This document shows positions 51,326 to 62,215 of a DNA stretch of 64,000 nt, piece after piece. The stretch comes from Schizochytrium sp. TIO01 (taxonomy: Eukaryota > Sar > Bigyra > Thraustochytrida > Thraustochytriidae), in the NCBI GenBank assembly GCA_004764695.1, contig SMSO01000032.1, positions 7,708,668 through 7,772,667 on the forward strand. The letters run 5' to 3'. The notes beneath the pieces were generated by a model. It had not been told where the DNA came from. It was given only the letters and a program-made list of their open reading frames with translations, and did no database searches. The translations under genes were made by a program, and so were the position numbers. The number at the start of each line of letters is the position of its first letter. The stretch's first letter is position 1.

Positions 51326-53707
51326 CTAAAAATGAGACGACTCTCGTTTCCGTAATGCTTCTAAGATTGCAATGAAACGGTCGTATATAGGGTCAGAAGA
51401 GTCACCTAGGGTCTCGAATACCGTAAGCATTTCAAAGGAAATCTTTTCTGCTGTAAGAGCATCCTGAGGGTTATGTGTCCCAACATACTGCAGCCAGCGG
51501 ATGGAAGCTAAAGCAGCATTTTTGGCAACATCACCTACCGAAACAGATATGGTCTCGGTCACCTTTACGTTAAGGACAACCTGAGACAGAAGATCCACAC
51601 TTTCTTTAAGACCGGAAGCATAAAACGGTGAAGAGTAATCTCTTTGCAGCGCCGCTGAGAGAAGGAAAAGTGCACGTTGGTACACAGAATCCCATAGAAT
51701 ACACAACGCAGCATACTCCCATGTACCTGAGACGATTCTGTTAGCTTTTGGAACGGCTGAGAGAATTCTGAGTACGGGATTAAGATGAGCGCGAGACTCA
51801 TGACGCCACTTGTCCAACCAAACATCATCAATCAATGTATGATTTGGCTCACTTGAGTCCTTTCGAGTTGGAATAAATTCAAGCGGAAATACTTTCCAAA
51901 CAATTCCATGAGGAACCAGAAAAATTCCTCCAGGATAAGAATTATCCGGTCCAAGCTTGCTGTCGTCAAGACTGTGTAGGTCAATGAATACCTCTCCCTT
52001 GAACTGAACAGCATTACTACGGCAGAATTGAACTACCATTTGGCTATTCGTCTCAGATCCGCGTTGTGTCTCCATTCCATGTTTGGGAAGCTTTGGAAAT
52101 GTCACATTTGGGTATAATGGCGCTTGCTTAGAATGAAACCACGGATAAGGCATCATTTGAAATGATAAATGAGTCACATCAGGCCGCTTCCCTTGACATG
52201 CTTGCTTAAATCGAACCGAGTTCCAATTCATATCCGTATGCGAGACAAGAAGAGCCCCAGTTGGGAGGCTAGCGAGCAGGGTGTCTGCATAAGCTCCTAT
52301 GAGGTAACTCTGAGAGTTGGTATCATTTGTTGCAACTTGTTTACTGATCAATGCAAGGGTGGCAAGACCCACTAACACAAGCAAGGGGATTCGCATTCGA
52401 GAAGCCTGCTTCTCAAGAAACTCGCTCGACCGAATCGCACCGAGACCCAACCAAACACAGATAATCAAATGTGGTTGAATCCAAAAGCGCCGGTGAACCT
52501 CGCGTGACATTGACATTGACAATGGCAAATTTGCCAACGAGTGGAAAACAGCGAAATAGAAGACAAAAGCAAGCAACAGAGCAATGCCTAAATGGGAGTT
52601 ACGGATACTTGTCATAGCTCCATAAACTACGAGTGCTGGTGCAGCTAGAGGCAGTGCTATAGTTTGCTCTAGTACAAGATCTTGTATATAAGCCCATGAT
52701 CGCTCTACGAAACCTTCACTGAAGCCTTTAAAACCACTAAGTGTCATAGTGCCATACTCTTGACGGAAGAAATGCCGAAGGAGCCCAGGTAAAGTATCCG
52801 TCGCACCCCATGATCCAATTTTTGGTTCACCTGCTGAAATGTAGAGATATAGATACGGAGAAAGTCCTGCGAGGCCTGCAACTCCATAGTAAATCCAACG
52901 ACGAACATTCCAGGGTCTGTCAAGCCAGAATACAACATAAAAAACTAAAGGAACCTGAAACAGAATACTAGTGTGCTGATTTGACATACCTAAGCCACAT
53001 ACAAACGCCCCAAAGCAGATCGTTTGGGTGCGCTTTGGGCCCAAAATTTCTTGTTTACGAGATAAGAGCACTGTTAAGAAAATAAGGATACTGCACAACA
53101 GGTTATTCAAGGCAAACACCTCTGCGCCGACAGTATATGACCACACCAAAGGAGACATTGAAAATGCAACACCAGCCATAATAGATACTGCAATGTGCAG
53201 AAAACAATTTATTGAAGACGGCCGTGGCCACAGCAGGATAGAGAGTGAAACAAAGCCACTGGCACCAGAACCGCAAAGGACACTAGCCAAGTTTGCGGCC
53301 TTTGCACTCGACAGCCAGGGAGCTGTCAGCTTCATAAATGTATGTGTAAACAAGATAAAGAGCGGGTATCCTGGCGGGTGAGCAACACCTAGTAAACAGG
53401 CCTCGGCTAGAAGCTCTCCAGAGTCGCCGCCGGGAACATCATCATAAATGTGTTCCCATTGGGCAGCACTTGTCAGAGTAAAGGTGACACTCCACACCAG
53501 AAAAGTGCTGACCAAATTCGAGCTCCAGGAGTGAGCTTCTGCAGGTACGTGGGCCTTTCCTCTGGTTAGCAGATCGCTGTTGCTGGATTGTGACAGTTGG
53601 CTCCTCTTTTTCAGTCTCGCGGTTGCTTTTGCTTTGCCCTTCTTATGAAACGATACACTAGCCCTGCCTGTTATATTTTGGCCAACTTGTCGTTCCGAAC
53701 GTGACAT
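51326..53707 (-). CDS. TMEM260: TMEM260-like O-mannosyltransferase (DUF2723, GT-C)
   Basis: 793 residues, multi-pass ER membrane glycosyltransferase. In human, TMEM260 O-mannosylates IPT domains of receptors such as plexins and MET. The start ATG at 53707 has A at -3. The N-terminus is basic and cytosolic (about 1-60), then a first TM helix and the family signature GGDSGELLAEACLLGVAHPPGYPLF at about 90-113, where the acidic residue of GGDSGEL is the likely catalytic base in a luminal loop. About ten further hydrophobic segments extend to ~480; the C-terminal third (about 490-793) is luminal and soluble, as in the family. IPT/TIG substrates are not visible in this window, although the neighbouring Cys-rich PSI-like protein belongs to the kind of extracellular architecture that accompanies them. 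Confidence 0.9.
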   Translation of the reverse strand: MSRSERQVGQNITGRASVSFHKKGKAKATARLKKRSQLSQSSNSDLLTRGKAHVPAEAHSWSSNLVSTFLVWSVTFTLTSAAQWEHIYDDVPGGDSGELLAEACLLGVAHPPGYPLFILFTHTFMKLTAPWLSSAKAANLASVLCGSGASGFVSLSILLWPRPSSINCFLHIAVSIMAGVAFSMSPLVWSYTVGAEVFALNNLLCSILIFLTVLLSRKQEILGPKRTQTICFGAFVCGLGMSNQHTSILFQVPLVFYVVFWLDRPWNVRRWIYYGVAGLAGLSPYLYLYISAGEPKIGSWGATDTLPGLLRHFFRQEYGTMTLSGFKGFSEGFVERSWAYIQDLVLEQTIALPLAAPALVVYGAMTSIRNSHLGIALLLAFVFYFAVFHSLANLPLSMSMSREVHRRFWIQPHLIICVWLGLGAIRSSEFLEKQASRMRIPLLVLVGLATLALISKQVATNDTNSQSYLIGAYADTLLASLPTGALLVSHTDMNWNSVRFKQACQGKRPDVTHLSFQMMPYPWFHSKQAPLYPNVTFPKLPKHGMETQRGSETNSQMVVQFCRSNAVQFKGEVFIDLHSLDDSKLGPDNSYPGGIFLVPHGIVWKVFPLEFIPTRKDSSEPNHTLIDDVWLDKWRHESRAHLNPVLRILSAVPKANRIVSGTWEYAALCILWDSVYQRALFLLSAALQRDYSSPFYASGLKESVDLLSQVVLNVKVTETISVSVGDVAKNAALASIRWLQYVGTHNPQDALTAEKISFEMLTVFETLGDSSDPIYDRFIAILEALRKRESSHF

Positions 53708-54538
53708 AGTGCAAAGCGAGCTTGCCAAGTCACCGCTTTGGTTGCATCGCCTGATGCAACGTCCTTCTTAAGGACTAAGGAAATGCTTTCCGAGTATGAA
53801 TCCAATTTAACTGAAAATTTGTCATGCAGTTTCGCTATTTTCCTGAATTTCCAGAACCAGGAAATCAATATTTAATTTGTAGCCTTTTCATAATTGTTGC
53901 TGGCTTAGAGTGCGTCATAAACAGAAAGCAAAACATTAAGAAATCATGCATGCTGGCACCGAGTTACTCCACTACCGGTACCAATCTTACATGACCGGCA
54001 AAATGACAAACCATCAAATATGGCTCACCCAGTTATATTGTTTTAGCTTGAGTATTTACTGAAGATAAAAGATCTTAACTTAGTACCTCTGACTAGTGAA
54101 AGTAATCATTTATGAATTTGGCAGCTAGATACCATCGTAGATCAACTTTAGAGTATTTTATTTTACTTTTCGCTTGGAAAGCCGTAAAGGGGTCACCTAT
54201 ATACGTAGTAAAGTCATTAAAACAATTATTCTTTTTAAAGACTTAATTAATTTTCCTATTAATTTTACTTTTCTAAAAAAATATGCAATAAAACATGTTT
54301 AACTAAAAAATCATCAACCATGTAGGGCAAGCGTGGATAATAGATCTTCGCAGATTGTAGCTACAGCAGAAGTGCTTCATTTGTTTAGCTCGTCACAGCT
54401 GAGTGGGTACAGAAGGAGACAACTCTCTAACCTCTCGAGGCTTTGAGTCGAACAGGTTGTTAAGGTCTCTGAGGGTTTTTGAAAAGTTGAAGAAAATAAG
54501 TAGAGAGCTTGGCTCCTTCAGACAGCTAGGTCTCTGCC
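53708..54538. other. Divergent spacer TMEM260/RIC1
   Basis: 831 bp, the shortest divergent spacer here, presumably a shared bidirectional promoter region. No gene or strong repeat seen. Confidence 0.6.
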
Positions 54539-57500
54539 ATGCTGGCACTCGGCCCACCAGATATTCTCCGCGTAGACGCTCAGCATATTTGGCAGGAAGG
54601 AGATGATCTAAATTCAAAGGAAGGAGATTCTAGACGCACTCAAACTGTCTCGAACCTACCTAACCACTTGAGTGATCGCCTCTTACTTGTTGAAGCAACA
54701 CTTACAGGCGATCTCGTGCTTTGTGTTGGGACCAACTTTGTCACAGTACTAGCCTGCAATGGTGAACGGGATTGGACACCCGTCGGAAGCTGCCGGCGCC
54801 CCTCCTTTGGCAAGAGCTTTGTTGACGCTAGTCAAGCTGCATGGAATGCGGACGGTTCATCTTTTGCAATTTGTAACTCACACGGTATCGCAGAATTCTA
54901 TGATGTCTCAAAGTTGGATAAGGTTCCCATCCGTATATCTCGTCCTGGGTGGTTAGAGGACACATACCCTGATCGCCGCGCTGCAAATCTTCGACAGGTA
55001 CAATTTCGCTGCTCCGTGAAGAGTACTGTGGAAGGCGAGTCTATTTTTTTGCACTCTGTTGTCCAACATCGACTATGGCTTCTAATGGGAACGTCGCGAG
55101 GTAGTATCGTACGAGTCTTATGGACTGGTGAGGTTGTCATTGATCGCGAAGTAGATGCTATGCCTGGAACAGCTGCAAAGGCTACTATCAGCCAGCTATC
55201 TATTGGCTGGCAACAGCGTGTTGGTTTTGTAAGCGCAACCGGCTGTGCAGGAGTCTACTCACGTACAGAAGATAGCACTCATGTTTACCACCTTTGTGAG
55301 AAAGATGCAATGTCTATAGCAATGCATCGCAACCGACCCCTAGCGCTAGTTGGATTTCGTCTTGGTACAATCAATGTTTATGCTGTAGGGCGTACAGCTC
55401 ATCGTGTGCTAAGACGTATTGCTTTTCCTGTCCATGAGCTCCCACAACATCTGGATGCTCGAGCATCTGTTCGTCGTAGTGGCGGCGATTTTGCAACCTC
55501 AAATACGCTACGCTGGTGCCCAGATGGGAGCAATTTCTTTGTTGTAGGATATACTGATGTCGGTTTAATGGTGTGGTCAAGCACCGGCGCAAAGGCCACC
55601 TCCATACTGCTATCAAAGGCGGCACTAGACGAGGAGATTGTCACTCAACCGAAATGTGCGTGGGCTCTTAAAGGTTATGCTCTCGTTACCAAACCTTCGC
55701 ACTCATCTGAATGCCCCGGGGGCGGGGGGTACACAGTCTCTTTCCAAGACTTTGTTAAAAGCTGCACCGGACCACAGCATCTTATTGGAGGCACAACATC
55801 AATGTGTCTGCAAGGCTGGAATTACATTCTTGCATTGCAAAATCAAGAATGGGATGTGAATAGCCTTTCATGGCGACGCGTAGATGTGCCAGGTATTTAC
55901 CTTCGGGACAACTGGCCTATTCGTTCTGCAACTACTAGTATGTCAGGAAACCTCGTTGCAGTTAGTGCAGCACACGGCTTTGCGGTTTACTCTCATACAA
56001 CTAAACGATGGAACATTATTGATGAGTTCTATGAAGACAAGGCGGCCCCTGCGTTTTCTCATTTTTGGTGGGGGGACGAATTTTTGTTTGTAATACAATG
56101 GGACGCAAGCGCCCAATCGTGGGAACTTCTTGCCTATCAACCAGACGAATTACGTGCAACTGCCGTGTTGGGTCGCGTGCACCTTCCAAGTCGGCCCGTT
56201 GGATTTGATACATTGTATGCTGAAAATATTCTTGTTGTGCAGTTCCACAGCCAGCTTTGTGTCTTCCATGTCCAATCGAGCCACAACATCGGTCATGTGC
56301 CTGAAACGGTGGCTGAAGACCCTGGGTCTGCCTCTGAAGGAGAGGAGGATAGCCCATACCGCCGAGCGCCTATCGCAGGCGCGAAACGCGTTCTTGATCC
56401 TGCAGCAGAGCGAAGTTGTGAAAATCAGCCACATAAGCCGGCTCGCCGACACTTTGTATTTCGACGTGCTTCCTCTGCCACTCACCAGCCTGCAACCCAT
56501 GGTATAGTAACCAGGGTATCTATCACCCTCCAACAAACAGTGGAACTTTCATTTCTCGACAATCACGAACAGAGGGAGATACCTATGGCTCTTTGTGTGA
56601 TGCCATGTGGAGCAACTCGCAGGGCTGGAATTCCTATAAGATTTCCCAAGTGTGCAGTCCTGACAAGTTCGGGCGATCTTTATGTTGTAGACACGGATGA
56701 AGGTTTACATCGAAAGGTTTGTTCCGGAGTATTCCGTATTATGCCTCAATCATGGTCAAAAATTGATCAGAGTGACGACATTGTTCTTGAAAGTGTTCTA
56801 GAAAGAAATGTGCGCCGTGACCATGAATCTGGAGTGAGTAATGGGAGTCTTACGGGTATTCTACACCGTTCGCCATCAGGTTACCTATCCTATGAAGGAA
56901 CACCTAAGCTCCCAGCTGCCTTACTTTATACGATATGGATTCTTGATGCACATGGACTTCGCCTTTGGCTTCCAGCATTGGACCCTGACGCGGAGCAGAT
57001 TGATACACGAGGCGCTGCTGCTTACTGGGATGTTCTTCCGCTCGGAGTTTTAGAGACGCACGGTCTTGTTGTTGGCATCTCGCAGCGATCACGAAACATT
57101 ACCCAGGAGCACTTACCGTGCTACGAGATGTCAGTTCGCGTGAGCCCAAGTACCCACGGAATTTTACAATGGCTTGTACAAGCCGGACGCCAGGATTTAG
57201 CCTCACAAGTACTTGTTCAAGCAAGTACACATCTCCCATTGTTCCAAAGCACGTTAGATCTATTTTTGTTTAATGTCGTCGAAACCGACTTTAAGCATCG
57301 TGACGAATCGCCCGCGGAACACCGATTCTTACTACCTGATGTGATATCCTTATTACGAAAAGGGAAAATTGCTGCGATCTTAAACTCAAGAGCCTATGAT
57401 ACGCTTGTGATCACCTGTGCGCGGAAAATGGAAACAAGTCGCTGGGATCTTTTTTTCAAATGGGCTGGGAACCCTGAGCAGATTTTCAACGACTCCATCT

Positions 57501-57667
57501 ACGCAGGGGATTTGCGTACTGCTGCAGGTAGCATGGTTGTTGCAGATTACTTTACTCCGAACAAATCCAGTCGTCGCATTGCTGCACTAGCTCATGCTGC
57601 AAAGTTACAAGCAGACGAAGGTTTATTAGCAGAGCTGGATGCGTTTCGTTTGACTAAACTTTCCTAA
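54539..57667 (+). CDS. RIC1: RIC1, Rab6/Ypt6 GEF subunit
   Basis: 1042 residues from ATG 54539 (GCCATGC). The N-terminal ~700 residues are WD-like beta-propeller sequence (SQAAWNADGSSFAICNSHGIAEFYDVS, TLRWCPDGSNFFVVGYTDVGLMVWSS, and others). The C-terminal RIC1 domain (~870-1000) has HGILQWLVQAGRQDLASQVL, LDLFLFNVVETDF, LLPDVISLLRKG, CARKMETSRWDLFFKWAGNPEQIF and GDLRTAAGSMVV, matching the family block for block. RIC1 with RGP1 activates Rab6/Ypt6 at the Golgi for endosome-to-Golgi retrieval. The length is near yeast Ric1 (about 1050) and well below animal RIC1 (about 1420). No RGP1 gene is in the window. Confidence 0.9.
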   Translation: MLALGPPDILRVDAQHIWQEGDDLNSKEGDSRRTQTVSNLPNHLSDRLLLVEATLTGDLVLCVGTNFVTVLACNGERDWTPVGSCRRPSFGKSFVDASQAAWNADGSSFAICNSHGIAEFYDVSKLDKVPIRISRPGWLEDTYPDRRAANLRQVQFRCSVKSTVEGESIFLHSVVQHRLWLLMGTSRGSIVRVLWTGEVVIDREVDAMPGTAAKATISQLSIGWQQRVGFVSATGCAGVYSRTEDSTHVYHLCEKDAMSIAMHRNRPLALVGFRLGTINVYAVGRTAHRVLRRIAFPVHELPQHLDARASVRRSGGDFATSNTLRWCPDGSNFFVVGYTDVGLMVWSSTGAKATSILLSKAALDEEIVTQPKCAWALKGYALVTKPSHSSECPGGGGYTVSFQDFVKSCTGPQHLIGGTTSMCLQGWNYILALQNQEWDVNSLSWRRVDVPGIYLRDNWPIRSATTSMSGNLVAVSAAHGFAVYSHTTKRWNIIDEFYEDKAAPAFSHFWWGDEFLFVIQWDASAQSWELLAYQPDELRATAVLGRVHLPSRPVGFDTLYAENILVVQFHSQLCVFHVQSSHNIGHVPETVAEDPGSASEGEEDSPYRRAPIAGAKRVLDPAAERSCENQPHKPARRHFVFRRASSATHQPATHGIVTRVSITLQQTVELSFLDNHEQREIPMALCVMPCGATRRAGIPIRFPKCAVLTSSGDLYVVDTDEGLHRKVCSGVFRIMPQSWSKIDQSDDIVLESVLERNVRRDHESGVSNGSLTGILHRSPSGYLSYEGTPKLPAALLYTIWILDAHGLRLWLPALDPDAEQIDTRGAAAYWDVLPLGVLETHGLVVGISQRSRNITQEHLPCYEMSVRVSPSTHGILQWLVQAGRQDLASQVLVQASTHLPLFQSTLDLFLFNVVETDFKHRDESPAEHRFLLPDVISLLRKGKIAAILNSRAYDTLVITCARKMETSRWDLFFKWAGNPEQIFNDSIYAGDLRTAAGSMVVADYFTPNKSSRRIAALAHAAKLQADEGLLAELDAFRLTKLS

Positions 57668-58502
57668 CCTGTCGATGTGCTTCCACTAAGCATCTAGTTC
57701 CTGTATGTCAGATAAAATGCTTCTGTTTCTTTTTTTCTTAAAGGTTAAAACACCACGAAAATTAGTTTGTTACAAGAAGGAACACTTAATTTGAACCTAC
57801 CGTACAGTGCATTATTCAAATCTGCAAATGGCTCGACTACCAGTATAGCTCTTTGGTTTCAATTTATACAAGGATGCTGCAAGGTTGCAATATCGTGCTA
57901 TCAGGGTCAGATATAGTATACAAGATTGCATCTATAAGTTATACCTTCTAAGCAAAACTCAACCTTGCCACTTCCGATTTTGCTGCTCAACTCATACATT
58001 CAAATATTGAATTTTTTTTTTAAATTACCTATTTCAAAGAATAGTAGTTCGTTATACTGATCAAAAAACACAAAGTTCAAAGAGGAACTTAATTTAAGCC
58101 TGATATTGAGACGAGAGTAATATTAGGCTTTCAGAGAAGATGTTGCGATTTTAAAGTTGAAGAAACACTAGGAAAATGGCATGGAGCCAAGAAGCACAAA
58201 ACTAATTGTACTTATGGCGTCCATAAATGTCACAAACATCATTTTACGATTCATTGTGTTGTGTGACACATTCGACACGCCAAACAACAGACAGCGCACA
58301 TCGTCGAACATGTACCTCACTTGTTAGAAAGCAAAGAACTGGAGATTCTACCTACGTTTAGTGAGTGGTGTATCTTTCCAAATGGAAACTTTAACTATAT
58401 CTTGCTATCAAGCGGGTCAACTCAAACACACTTATCTCGAGAACACATGAAAACAAAAGGACAAGTTCGCATCAGATGGGAATACAATGGAATGTTGGCA
58501 AT
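57668..58502. other. Convergent 3'-3' spacer RIC1/FHA
   Basis: 835 bp AT-rich sequence with a T10 run near 58012; one CTACCTACG at ~58350. A small plus-strand frame at 58321-58548 overlaps the FHA gene's end and has no recognisable product. Confidence 0.55.
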
Positions 58503-61500
58503 TCATGAAACGATACAACCGCAACCCGTTGGGGCTGAGGCATCCTGAATCATCGTAGCTCCTTGATGGTCAGAGTAACTTTTGGAATCGCTCTCATCAT
58601 CTGAATCTGGCTCAGCTTTGTGTGAGTCACGTGCGTCACCAGAATGACCTGCCCTGGTTATTTGTGTGTAGCTCCCACGACGCATTGCAGCTGTTGCTAC
58701 AGAACGGATTTGCTTTCTAATTCCATATGTCCGGCTCGTGTGTTGACGAGGACGCCCCAGGATACGAAGTTGTGATTTACCAATTAGAAATCGCTGACCT
58801 GGCTGTAAGAAAATCCCATCGTCACCTGCTGCAGTTCGAAGAAACGTCCCCATACGGGAGCAACAGTCGATAAGACGCCAATGCTCTTCCACAGAGTTAT
58901 AAACAATACGACAATGTAGCGGAGAAATGAGGGGATCATTTGGGACAGAAATCGAGCAAGAAGGGCTCCTGCCAATTGTGCACTCATTTTTGTCGACCAG
59001 AAAGATGCGGCGCTGAAGAGGGCCCTTTATACATTGGATGATCATAAAGGAGTCTAGGTCAGGAAAGGTAATAGCGCGGGTGTCTGAGTCGAGTCCGAAT
59101 GCATTGAGGACATCATTATACTCGTCAACACGTGCTAGGCCAAAGCTCTTGTCTACATTATTAGTGATGTGGACTTCAGCTCCGTCCTCTTCATCCCGGT
59201 AGGAGGACACGATATTGATATGATTAGACGGATCAATCTGATTTGGAAAATGGCGAACCAAAGGAATCGACCCTGGGGTCTCAATTTTTTGCAGCATATG
59301 TTCATCACCCTCCGATTGTAGTTCCTGAAATTGAAGTGTTTCAATCTGAGCTAGGCGCTCTTCCATTAAACGTTCTTCATTTCGCCGAACTGATTGGCGT
59401 TCCTTCTCTGCACGAGTTTCATCTTCATCATCCTCATCTTCTTCCTCGTCATTTGGCCAGTATTGTCCATCAACATCCTGCGAGGCATCTCCTAAGGTTT
59501 CACCATCAGCTGCAGGATTGCCGTCGTCATCTCCTGACTGTGTTTCTGCACGAGGGGAAAGTTTGAGAATATTACCATTGAAGCGAGCAGAAATGCCTCG
59601 GCGACTGTCACGTGTGCTTCCTTTGCTGCTGTTGTCTGAATCATAGGCGGATTCCTCCTCATCAGGGGTGCCTTGAGCGCCAGTAGACTTGACCCTTGGG
59701 ATTTGGATTCGAGTGCTACGGATAGTTCCGCGATCCCCAGAGCGATTAGATGGACGTCCAATTACTCGGTCTCCATCTTTGGTGAAGCCTATCACACGAA
59801 ACTCGCTTGCGCCAACGCGGAAAACCTCACCAGCAAGAAGCAGGTGAGGAGGTGTAGCAGCTGAACCAAGGCCCGGGGGCGAACTCGATGCAATCATTTG
59901 TAGAACCGTCTTTCGGCCTGCAGATCGGCTTGCCTCCATGAGGAATGCAGTCTTCTTCCCGCCGCGTTTAAAGATTGTTGCATGACAACGACTCATTTGA
60001 GCATCATTTATAGACAAGGTCATTTGCCGACTTCCTCCAATAGTAGCTTCGGTAACATTAGAAATGCCATCGAAGATAAACGATTCGACTTTTCCATAGC
60101 GCCATACATTGGAGCCGTCCCACGATGATACTCTAACTGGAGCACGCACTTCGATGGCGAGTTCAACAATGTTTTGCCGTCCCCTTTGTTTAACGACAGC
60201 TTTTGGTTCATTGCCAACAACGGCATATTGCAGCCATGACGACTTGTTGATTGACAGTGGAGTCACAGGAACCTGCTTAACACCAATCTCTGCTAAATTG
60301 GTTTTGTTGAGCTTGAGACGACGCTTTTCAGTAGGGTCTGCAATCCGTACATGAATTTCAACACCCGTACAGCAATCATGTTCGCTTGAGTCGCGAATCC
60401 GACGGTTTGTCACCGCGATGGCATCACCATCATAAATGCCCCAGGGGCGCCCTGGAGTGAGGATAAGATGGACGGCTGTCATTCTGGCATATAATAACTG
60501 CGATTTATTTAACTTTGCCCCCCTCTGAAATACATCGCTGAGACTATGTGGACACATGAGTGTGAACACGTTGTCAAAGGCAGTTATTGTTGCTACAATC
60601 TTGACTGGACAGCCTGGAAGCACAATATCGCACGTATCGGACCCACCAACTGTAAGAATGTGGCCCCTTTTTAAGTGTGCTTGGTGAGAAACAGAAGATC
60701 GGGTTTGGGCCTGTAACTCTTCCACGGGCGGGGCAAAGTTAATGATCCGAGGATGCTTTCCATCGATCGCATATCGAAGAACTAGCTTGCTTCTTGGCAG
60801 TTTGCTACTTGACTTGACACCCCCTCGGTTATTGCGGTTTCTTCGGGAAGCCATGAGCATACGTGAAGCTCGATCATGAGTCTCTGAATCAGCCCAGATT
60901 GGAGCGAACGACATCAAGTCTTCATCAAACTCCGAAACTGGAATTTCGTCGATAAGAGCTTTCGCATCTATAGATTTGCCACGTCCACGTGACTTTCTAG
61001 AGTTTCGGGACAGATTTACAGAGGAAGTTAGCTGCCGGATGCGGCCGGTGTCTATTTCAGTGCTTGTGCCAAAGCGAACTTGCTTGACTTCATTATCTAT
61101 TTTGGTGGAAAGTTCAACAGGGCGCCGAGGCTCTCCTGTGATAGACATAATATCCAAAGTGCACGAAGAAGTCTCGTGGCTACCAATAACGAGTTTCATA
61201 CCCTCCTCGAGTACAATACGATCTCGCCAAGTGCTCTTATGCAAGCAGAGCATGACTTCGACATTTTCAGGGACTTGCTCCTGGGCGAGGACATAGCCTC
61301 CAGAGACACTGGGCATGAGTGATAGTAGAAGGTTTTCACAACCTGCAATGCCTGTGATGAGCGGCTTCCTCCCATAGGAATGAACATTATCGTCTAAGTG
61401 AGAATTGAAGCCATCTTCCATACAAAGGGTAGACTTCCACGTCCAGTCAGGTGGGACAGCGCCCTCTCCGCAAATTAACATGCCATTTTCGCGCAGGGAA

Positions 61501-61895
61501 AGGGCACGAATGTGCTGCTGATCAAACCTTCCGAGATGAAGGTGCCTTTGTGCAGCATTGTCTGCTTCCTCAACTGCCTGCCACGCAAACTCGTTATTTT
61601 GCACGCTCATGTTGAGAAATGGCAAATGCCCAGTGTGAGGCGGCGATACGAGTACAACATCGCCCCAAGTATTACCATTATACTGACTGCGTCCCTCCTC
61701 TACGCTCGGAAGAGGAATAGCTTGCGGGCCATAAAGATGTGTCGGGGCAGAGGTACCATTGTTGTCCTCAGCTTGATCAAAGCCATCGTCGTGGTCATTT
61801 CTTGGAGTTTGAGCGATGCTATCAGCAGCAACACCGTCATCCCAGATGGGCACTGCAGGAACCCCTGCGGAGACAAGTGCTTCTGGACTAGCCAT
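58503..61895 (-). CDS. Multi-FHA-domain protein with C-terminal CaaX box
   Basis: 1130 residues from the ATG at 61895 (A at -3, G at +4). An ATG at 62024 is in frame and would add 43 Arg-rich residues resembling a targeting sequence. Three FHA or FHA-like domains: about 410-500 (VGGSDTCDIVLPGC), degenerate because the SxxH is lost; about 615-700 (IGGS...NDAQMSRCHATIF), with its GGS and SRCH elements; and about 965-1050 (IGRSPSCSISVPNDPLISPLHCRIVY), canonical with R, S and H phosphothreonine-binding residues. A D/E-rich stretch lies near 815. The extreme C-terminus is GCGCIVS: CIVS fits a farnesylation CaaX box, with an extra Cys two positions upstream that could be palmitoylated. This predicts a membrane-anchored phospho-reader, a combination I do not know as a named family. 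Confidence 0.85.
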   Translation of the reverse strand: MASPEALVSAGVPAVPIWDDGVAADSIAQTPRNDHDDGFDQAEDNNGTSAPTHLYGPQAIPLPSVEEGRSQYNGNTWGDVVLVSPPHTGHLPFLNMSVQNNEFAWQAVEEADNAAQRHLHLGRFDQQHIRALSLRENGMLICGEGAVPPDWTWKSTLCMEDGFNSHLDDNVHSYGRKPLITGIAGCENLLLSLMPSVSGGYVLAQEQVPENVEVMLCLHKSTWRDRIVLEEGMKLVIGSHETSSCTLDIMSITGEPRRPVELSTKIDNEVKQVRFGTSTEIDTGRIRQLTSSVNLSRNSRKSRGRGKSIDAKALIDEIPVSEFDEDLMSFAPIWADSETHDRASRMLMASRRNRNNRGGVKSSSKLPRSKLVLRYAIDGKHPRIINFAPPVEELQAQTRSSVSHQAHLKRGHILTVGGSDTCDIVLPGCPVKIVATITAFDNVFTLMCPHSLSDVFQRGAKLNKSQLLYARMTAVHLILTPGRPWGIYDGDAIAVTNRRIRDSSEHDCCTGVEIHVRIADPTEKRRLKLNKTNLAEIGVKQVPVTPLSINKSSWLQYAVVGNEPKAVVKQRGRQNIVELAIEVRAPVRVSSWDGSNVWRYGKVESFIFDGISNVTEATIGGSRQMTLSINDAQMSRCHATIFKRGGKKTAFLMEASRSAGRKTVLQMIASSSPPGLGSAATPPHLLLAGEVFRVGASEFRVIGFTKDGDRVIGRPSNRSGDRGTIRSTRIQIPRVKSTGAQGTPDEEESAYDSDNSSKGSTRDSRRGISARFNGNILKLSPRAETQSGDDDGNPAADGETLGDASQDVDGQYWPNDEEEDEDDEDETRAEKERQSVRRNEERLMEERLAQIETLQFQELQSEGDEHMLQKIETPGSIPLVRHFPNQIDPSNHINIVSSYRDEEDGAEVHITNNVDKSFGLARVDEYNDVLNAFGLDSDTRAITFPDLDSFMIIQCIKGPLQRRIFLVDKNECTIGRSPSCSISVPNDPLISPLHCRIVYNSVEEHWRLIDCCSRMGTFLRTAAGDDGIFLQPGQRFLIGKSQLRILGRPRQHTSRTYGIRKQIRSVATAAMRRGSYTQITRAGHSGDARDSHKAEPDSDDESDSKSYSDHQGATMIQDASAPTGCGCIVS

Positions 61896-62215
61896 ACTTA
61901 CGAGACGATACGCGCCTCTACCAGAGACTGCCCTGCGCAGGCTTGGGCTCCCTGTTGCTTGCGCTGACGGCGGCGTAAGAACGCAACCTCGCTGTCTTGT
62001 CAGGGTTTTACACAGCGCGCGCATGGAGAGGGAGCGAGCGCACAACAAAAATTGAACACACCATTTTAAAAATATTACTAATTGTTTACCTACTAATAAT
62101 TATAATAATGCAATACTCCCGTTAACTAACAAAACAAATTTGAAAGCAAAAACTTTTAAAATTTTAAAAATAAAAATAATAAATAAGGTCAGTATTAGAC
62201 TCAGTAGGAGCCATG

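Noticed and set aside
54403-54606. Plus-strand frame overlapping the RIC1 start
   Set aside because: Different frame from RIC1, no family, and overlaps a confident gene.
61896-61901. GTAAGT immediately before the FHA start codon as a splice donor
   Set aside because: The following 1130 codons are open and coding, so it is more likely chance.
61896-62024. Arg-rich N-terminal extension of the FHA protein read as a mitochondrial presequence
   Set aside because: Weak ATG context at 62024 and a much better one at 61895; an FHA/CaaX protein is not expected in mitochondria.
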